A stretch of 64,000 nucleotides of DNA, from assembly GCF_013041615.1 (NCBI RefSeq), contig NZ_JABEPQ010000001.1, positions 550,976-614,975 on the forward strand. Direction: 5' to 3'. The notes under the pieces are model-generated. The model did no database searches. It was not told the DNA's origin and saw only the letters and a list, made by a program, of their open reading frames with translations. Shown in pieces: positions 57,468 to 64,000 of this stretch. The first letter of the stretch is position 1. Every line of letters starts with the position of its first letter. The stretch is from Knoellia koreensis (GTDB lineage Bacteria; Actinomycetota; Actinomycetes; Actinomycetales; Dermatophilaceae). A program made the translations under genes and the position numbers.

Positions 57468-57956
57468 GTGGGGTTGGGCTTTGCAACCTCGTCCGACGTG
57501 ACCCGTGGCACCATCGTGGTCGTGGGCGCGACGACGACTGGTGCGACAGCCGCGCAGGCGGCTCGGCTGGCCGAGCTGACCCGGCTGCGCCGGGTGCGCG
57601 ACCGGATGGACCGCGAGTACGCCCAGCCGCTGGACGTCGAGGCGCTCGCGCGGGGAGTGCACATGTCGGCGGGGCACCTGAGCCGGCAGTTCAAGGCGGT
57701 CTACGGCGAGTCGCCCTACAGCTACCTCATGACCCGCCGGATCGAGCGGGCCATGGCACTGCTGCGGCGCGGCGACCTGTCGGTCACCGAGGTCTGCTTC
57801 GAGGTCGGCTGCTCGTCCCTGGGCACCTTCTCGACGCGCTTCTCCGAGCTGGTGGGTATGCCGCCGAGCGAGTACCGGACCGCGCACGCCGAGGGCGGAG
57901 CGGAGCCGCCGTCGTGCATCACCAAGGCGGTCACGAGACCGGTCAGGAATCGATAA
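57468..57956 (+). CDS. AraC family transcriptional regulator (DNA-binding domain only)
   Basis: Up to 162 residues; the start is uncertain (GTG 57468 or an inner GTG near 57522-57528). The two helix-turn-helix units are complete: LDVEALARGVHMSAGHLSRQFK and SVTEVCFEVGCSSLGTFSTRF, ending in LVGMPPSEYR. No ligand domain is present. It is followed by a VOC protein and a UvrA paralogue in the same direction. One dispersed octamer is read here as Gly-Met-Pro. Confidence 0.85.
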   Translation: MGLGFATSSDVTRGTIVVVGATTTGATAAQAARLAELTRLRRVRDRMDREYAQPLDVEALARGVHMSAGHLSRQFKAVYGESPYSYLMTRRIERAMALLRRGDLSVTEVCFEVGCSSLGTFSTRFSELVGMPPSEYRTAHAEGGAEPPSCITKAVTRPVRNR

Positions 57957-57991
57957 GCAGCCCGGTGCCTGCGCGTCCGAGGTTTGCCGCC

Positions 57992-58402
57992 ATGGACATC
58001 ACCATTCACTACGCGTTCCTCCCGCAGACCGACCCGGAGGCAACGCTCGGCTTCTACCGGGACACCCTGGGGTTCGAGGTGCGCCAGGACGTCGGCTACG
58101 ACGGGATGCGCTGGCTCACCGTGGGACCGCCGAACCAGCCGCAGACCGGCATCGTGCTCCACCCACCCGCTGCCGAGCCGGGACTCACCGACGACGAGCG
58201 CCGCACCATCCTCGAGCTGATCGCCAAGGGCAGCTACGGCGCACTCACCCTCGCCACCGACGACCTCGACGGGCTCTTCGAGAAGCTGGTCGCGGCGGGC
58301 GCCGAGGTCGTGCAGGAACCCACCGACCAGCCCTACGGAGTGCGCGACTGCGCGTTCCGCGACCCGACCGGGAACCTGTTGCGCATCAACCAGGTTGACT
58401 GA
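57992..58402 (+). CDS. VOC (glyoxalase/bleomycin-resistance) family protein
   Basis: 136 residues, beta-alpha-beta-beta-beta repeats typical of the VOC fold: FYRDTLGFEVRQDVGYDGMRWLTVG, then VVQEPTDQPYGVRDCAFRDPTGNLLRI. It may be a metal-dependent lyase or dioxygenase, or a drug-binding protein. Together with the AraC-type gene before it and the UvrA-like gene after it, it forms a cassette seen in many actinobacteria. Confidence 0.88.
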   Translation: MDITIHYAFLPQTDPEATLGFYRDTLGFEVRQDVGYDGMRWLTVGPPNQPQTGIVLHPPAAEPGLTDDERRTILELIAKGSYGALTLATDDLDGLFEKLVAAGAEVVQEPTDQPYGVRDCAFRDPTGNLLRINQVD

Positions 58403-58435
58403 CCGGCATACCCACGCTCGACCCAGGGAGAAACG

Positions 58436-60826
<2,391 letters not shown>

Positions 60827-60866
60827 CCCATCCCGCGGACGGGCGCTGCGTGGCAGGATCCGGCGG

Positions 60867-62129
60867 GTGAGCAGCCCGATCGACCTGACCAGCCCACCGG
60901 CCACGACACCGTGGCGGGATCCGGCGTCGTGGTGGCCACGACTGACCGAGGCGACGGCCGACCTCGACCCGCCGTTCGGCGTCCTGTCGGTCGACGCGCT
61001 CGCGTGGAACACCCATGACCTGCTGCGGCGGGCGAACGGGCTGCCGATCCGCGTGGCGAGCAAGTCGGTGCGCGTGCGGGGCGTGCTCGACTCGGTGCTC
61101 GCCGTGCCCGGGTACGCCGGTGTGCTGGCCTACACGCTGCCCGAGGCCCTGTGGCTGGCCGCGGGCGATCGTGGTCACCGGGACGTGGTCGTCGCCTACC
61201 CCAGTGCCGACCGAGGGGCTCTACGTGCGCTCGCCCAGTCGGAGGAGCTCACGTCGCGCGTGACGATCATGGTGGACGACGTGGCCCAGCTCGACCTCAT
61301 GGATTCCGTTGTGGCGCCTGCTAATCGGCCCGAGGTGCGCGTCTGCCTCGAGCTGGACGCGGCCTACCGGCACCCCGTCCTCGGACACATCGGGGTGCGC
61401 CGGTCACCGGTGCGCGAGGCCCACGAGCTGCAGCGGCTGGCCACGGTCGTTGGCGCCCGCGATGGATTCCGGCTCGTGGGCGTGATGGCGTACGAGGCGC
61501 AGATCGCCGGTCGGGGCAACGCCGGTGGAGGCATGGGACGGGTGATGCGGGCCATCCAGCAGGCGTCCGCGACCGAGCTCGCGGAGCGACGTGGCGCCGC
61601 AGTTGCGGCAGTGCGCCGCGTGGCGGACCTGGAGTTCGTCAACGGCGGCGGGACGGGCTCGATCGAGTCGACGCATGCCGACGGGTCGGTGACGGAGGTG
61701 GCCGCCGGGTCGGGGCTGTTCGGGCCGCACCTGTTCGACGGGTACGAGCACTTCCAGCCCGCTCCGGCCGCCTCGTTCGCGCTCAGTGTGGTGCGCCGGC
61801 CGACCGGCCCCGACGGAGACATCGTGACCGTCCTGGGCGGTGGCTGGATCGCCTCCGGTGCGCCGGGCGCAAGCCGGATGCCCGAATTCATTTGGCCGCA
61901 AGGACTTTCGTACCTCGGACGAGAAGGTGCCGGCGAAGTGCAGACGCCGCTCCAAGGGGATGCGGCCCGAAGGCTGCGGGTGGGAGACCGGGTCTGGGCG
62001 CGGCATACCAAGGCTGGCGAGCTGAGCGAGCACGTCAACGAGCTGGTCCTCGTGTCGACGGCCGATGGTGGGGCCGCGGTCGTGGGTTCGGTGCCGACCT
62101 ACCGCGGCGAGGGAAAGGCGTTCCTGTGA
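60867..62129 (+). CDS. Amino acid deaminase/aldolase, fold-type III PLP enzyme
   Basis: 420 residues, D-threonine-aldolase/alanine-racemase-like. The PLP lysine is in LPIRVASKSVRVRGVL near the N-terminus, and the C-terminal domain ends in WARHTKAGELSEHVNELVL, where His and metal ligands are expected. Related proteins deaminate or cleave D-hydroxy amino acids. GTG 60867 fits; CAGGAT lies 7 nt upstream. It overlaps the oxidase gene by 4 nt, so the two probably act together. Confidence 0.82.
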   Translation: MSSPIDLTSPPATTPWRDPASWWPRLTEATADLDPPFGVLSVDALAWNTHDLLRRANGLPIRVASKSVRVRGVLDSVLAVPGYAGVLAYTLPEALWLAAGDRGHRDVVVAYPSADRGALRALAQSEELTSRVTIMVDDVAQLDLMDSVVAPANRPEVRVCLELDAAYRHPVLGHIGVRRSPVREAHELQRLATVVGARDGFRLVGVMAYEAQIAGRGNAGGGMGRVMRAIQQASATELAERRGAAVAAVRRVADLEFVNGGGTGSIESTHADGSVTEVAAGSGLFGPHLFDGYEHFQPAPAASFALSVVRRPTGPDGDIVTVLGGGWIASGAPGASRMPEFIWPQGLSYLGREGAGEVQTPLQGDAARRLRVGDRVWARHTKAGELSEHVNELVLVSTADGGAAVVGSVPTYRGEGKAFL

Positions 62130-63427
62130 CGACGACGTGGCAGAACTGGGGACGCAGCGTGCGCGCCGAACCCGTGGAGGTCGCTCAGCCCGGCAGCGTG
62201 GGCGAGGTGGTCGAGGTCGTCCGCGGTGCGCGAGAGCGTGGGTTGACAGTCCGACCGGTTGGCGCCGGCCACTCGTTCACCGCCATCGCCGCGACGGACG
62301 GTGTGCTGCTTGATCTTTCGCGACTTTCGGGCGTGCTGGAGGCCGACATCGGCTCCGGTCGGGTACGCCTTGGCGCCGGGACCCACCTACACCAGCTGCC
62401 GGACCTGCTGGGCCCGCTCGGGCTGGCGCTGGAGAACATGGGCGACATCGACCAGCAGACCATCGCCGGGGCGATCTCGACGGGGACACACGGGACCGGT
62501 GCGACGTTCCGCGGGCTCGCGGCACAGGTCGTCGGGGTCACGCTCATCACGGCATCCGGCGACATTCTCGAGGTGGGGGAGGAGTCCAACGCCGACCTGC
62601 TTCCCGCGGTCGCGCTGGGACTCGGCGCCCTCGGCATCCTCGTCGACGTGACCGTGCAGTGTGTGCCGGCGTTCCTCCTGCGCGCGCACGAGAGCTCGGC
62701 CGGCCTCGAGGACGTGCTCTCGAACTTTGACGAGTTCGCCGTCGCCGACCACTTCGAGTGCTACTGGTTCCCGGGAACCTCGCGAGTGCAGACCAAGACC
62801 AACACCCGCGTGCCCATCGACGTCCCGCACCGGCCCCCGGGGCGCGTCGCCAGAACGCTCGACCAGCGGGTCGTGCAGAACGGGCTCCTGCGGGCGGTAT
62901 GCGAGATCGGTGTCGCCGCACCACGATTCACGCCGCCGCTCAACCGGCTGGCCACCCGCGTGCTTGGGGAGAAGGTCTACACCGACCGCTCGCACGCCGT
63001 GTTCACCAGCCCGCGCCACGTCCGCTTCCGGGAGAGCGAGTATGCCGTGCCGCGTGCGGCCCTGCCCGAGGCCGTCCGCGCCTTGCGAACGCTCGTCGAG
63101 CGCAACGCCTGGCGGATCAGCTTCCCGGTCGAGATCCGCGCGGCTGCGGCGGACGATCTCTGGCTGTCCACCGCGCACGGACGGGACTCCGGTTACATCG
63201 CCGTACACCGCTACTGGAAGGAGGACTACGTCCCGTACTTCAGGGCGTTCGACACCCTCATGCGCGACTTCGAGGGGCGACCGCACTGGGGAAAGCTGCA
63301 CTTCCAGGACTCCGAGTCGCTGGCGGGGGTCTACCCGAAGCTCGGTGACTTCGCGGCGGTCCGCGACCGGCTCGACCCGAACCGCCTTTTCGGAAACGCG
63401 TACCTGCGAAAGGTGCTGGGGGAGTAG
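62126..63427 (+). CDS. FAD-linked sugar-lactone (D-arabinono-1,4-lactone type) oxidase
   Basis: 433 residues. The FAD-binding PCMH domain (about 15-180) has VRPVGAGHSFTAIA and the flavin-contact motif GAISTGTHGTGATFRGLA. The C-terminal ALO domain ends in KLHFQDSESLAGVYPKLGDFAAVRDRLDPNRLFGNAYL with the HxK-type WGKLH element. It oxidises an aldono-lactone or alditol; the exact substrate is unknown. GTG 62126 overlaps the preceding stop. Confidence 0.88.
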   Translation: MTTTWQNWGRSVRAEPVEVAQPGSVGEVVEVVRGARERGLTVRPVGAGHSFTAIAATDGVLLDLSRLSGVLEADIGSGRVRLGAGTHLHQLPDLLGPLGLALENMGDIDQQTIAGAISTGTHGTGATFRGLAAQVVGVTLITASGDILEVGEESNADLLPAVALGLGALGILVDVTVQCVPAFLLRAHESSAGLEDVLSNFDEFAVADHFECYWFPGTSRVQTKTNTRVPIDVPHRPPGRVARTLDQRVVQNGLLRAVCEIGVAAPRFTPPLNRLATRVLGEKVYTDRSHAVFTSPRHVRFRESEYAVPRAALPEAVRALRTLVERNAWRISFPVEIRAAAADDLWLSTAHGRDSGYIAVHRYWKEDYVPYFRAFDTLMRDFEGRPHWGKLHFQDSESLAGVYPKLGDFAAVRDRLDPNRLFGNAYLRKVLGE

Positions 63428-63502
63428 CGCGTTCAGGCCCGGCCCGACCGGCAGGCGGAGGCACGGCCCCTCTCTGGCGTGCCCGCGGCATACGACCCTG
63501 CC

Positions 63503-64000
63503 ATGATCACGGGCATGAACTCTGTGGTTGCGGAGCGCACCTTCGTCCGGTCCGACCTGGTGATCCTGGGCGGGGGAGCGGTAGCCGTCATCCTCGCGGC
63601 GGTCACGCACTTCGTCGGTGCCGGTGCGGTGATCCCCTTCGTCTGCTCGGCCGCCGCGGTCACCCTGCTGGCTTCGCTGGTCGGCCGGTCCGTGGAACAG
63701 CTGGGGGACCGGTTCGGGCCCGGTGCGACCGGCGTCCTGCAGTCGGCGCTCGGCAACCTGCCAGAGCTGTTCATCGCCCTGTTTGCACTCAAGGCCGGCC
63801 TTGTCGCGGTCGTGCAGGCGGCCCTCATCGGGTCGATCCTGGCGAACCTGCTGCTGGTGCTCGGGCTCGCGTTCCTCGTCGGCGGGCTCAAGCACGGAAC
63901 CCAGCAGCTCGACTCCGAGCGCGCACGCAGCATCATCGTGCTGATGGTGCTTTCCGTTGCTGCCATGGTGGTTCCGTCGTTGGCGTTCTACGTACATACC
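63503..64000 (+). CDS. Calcium/cation:proton antiporter (CaCA family), 3' end cut by the contig edge
   Basis: The first 166 codons are present. Several transmembrane helices and the CaCA alpha-repeat SALGNLPELFIALFALKAGLVA (with the conserved Gly-Asn-x-Pro-Glu) identify a Cax-type exchanger. ATG 63503 or ATG 63515 may be the start. An octamer copy at 63486 lies 10 nt before the first ATG. The second alpha-repeat is beyond the window. Confidence 0.88.
   Translation, partial: MITGMNSVVAERTFVRSDLVILGGGAVAVILAAVTHFVGAGAVIPFVCSAAAVTLLASLVGRSVEQLGDRFGPGATGVLQSALGNLPELFIALFALKAGLVAVVQAALIGSILANLLLVLGLAFLVGGLKHGTQQLDSERARSIIVLMVLSVAAMVVPSLAFYVHT

Overview
The window is about 64 kb of very GC-rich, densely packed actinobacterial chromosome. 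The marks of that lineage are a complete Pup-proteasome locus (arc, dop, pup, prcB, prcA, pafA, pafB, pafC), RbpA, an Lnt/Ppm1 pair, DivIVA-type coiled-coil proteins, TatA/TatC and a Ski2-like HelY helicase. Gene order and codon use fit the Micrococcales, perhaps an Intrasporangiaceae-like organism, but that placement is inference. I see no rRNA, tRNA, insertion sequence, prophage or CRISPR array. The contig cuts through a gene at each end (metH on the left, a cation/proton antiporter on the right).

Layout. 1-5.5 kb: B12-dependent methionine synthase, a site-2 protease and the tRNA m1A58 methylase TrmI. 5.6-30 kb: the proteasome region, in the order arc; [sterol desaturase, DUF3054, PRPP synthetase, esterase]; dop-pup-prcB-prcA; [zinc-ribbon protein, dienelactone hydrolase, 1-Cys peroxiredoxin, two long coiled-coil proteins]; pafA; [two FKBP isomerases, DUF3866]; pafB-pafC-small membrane protein-tatA-tatC-lipid kinase-helY. 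30-33.4 kb: a 5'-3' exonuclease, an Lrp/AsnC regulator, a GH15-like hydrolase and a YbaK deacylase. 33.4-41.6 kb: a lysine catabolic cluster (kamA, kdd, kamD, kamE, kal) interrupted by a deazaflavin-type reductase, an amidohydrolase and a ChaB-like protein. 41.6-45 kb: an apparent structured RNA with its own promoter, then lnt-ppm1-fxsA. 45-51 kb: rbpA, a UMF1-type transporter, a VanY-type peptidase, a GNAT enzyme, a short SSB paralogue and a peptide transporter. 51-57.5 kb: a ferric-iron ABC transporter co-transcribed with an unusual adenylation-carrier-membrane acyltransferase fusion behind a DtxR/IdeR-like box. 57.5-64 kb: an AraC/VOC/UvrA-paralogue cassette, a PLP aldolase/racemase-like enzyme, an FAD sugar-lactone oxidase and the truncated antiporter.

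How the genes work together. Dop deamidates the C-terminal Gln of Pup, PafA ligates Pup to target lysines, Arc unfolds the tagged proteins and PrcBA degrades them; PafBC is a DNA-damage-responsive activator pair. KamA, KamDE, Kdd and Kal cover most of the lysine-to-acetyl-CoA route; the cleavage enzyme Kce is not in the window. The Fbp-type transporter and the acyltransferase fusion look like one iron-starvation operon.

The strongest unexplained signal is a dispersed octamer, GTATGCCG/CGGCATAC. I counted 67 copies by eye, 34 on one strand and 33 on the other, about one per kb. It occurs in all three reading frames and between genes, and twice as perfect inverted pairs forming hairpins that sit between one gene's stop and the next gene's -10 element. 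This resembles the DNA-uptake sequences of Neisseria and Pasteurellaceae. Other notable items are a 22-codon ORF overlapping the arc stop codon that repeats the Arc C-terminal GQYL tail with only silent changes, a 39-bp nested dyad upstream of the peroxiredoxin, and a widespread pattern of TAnnnT boxes 6-8 nt before start codons that indicates leaderless mRNAs and settles several starts.
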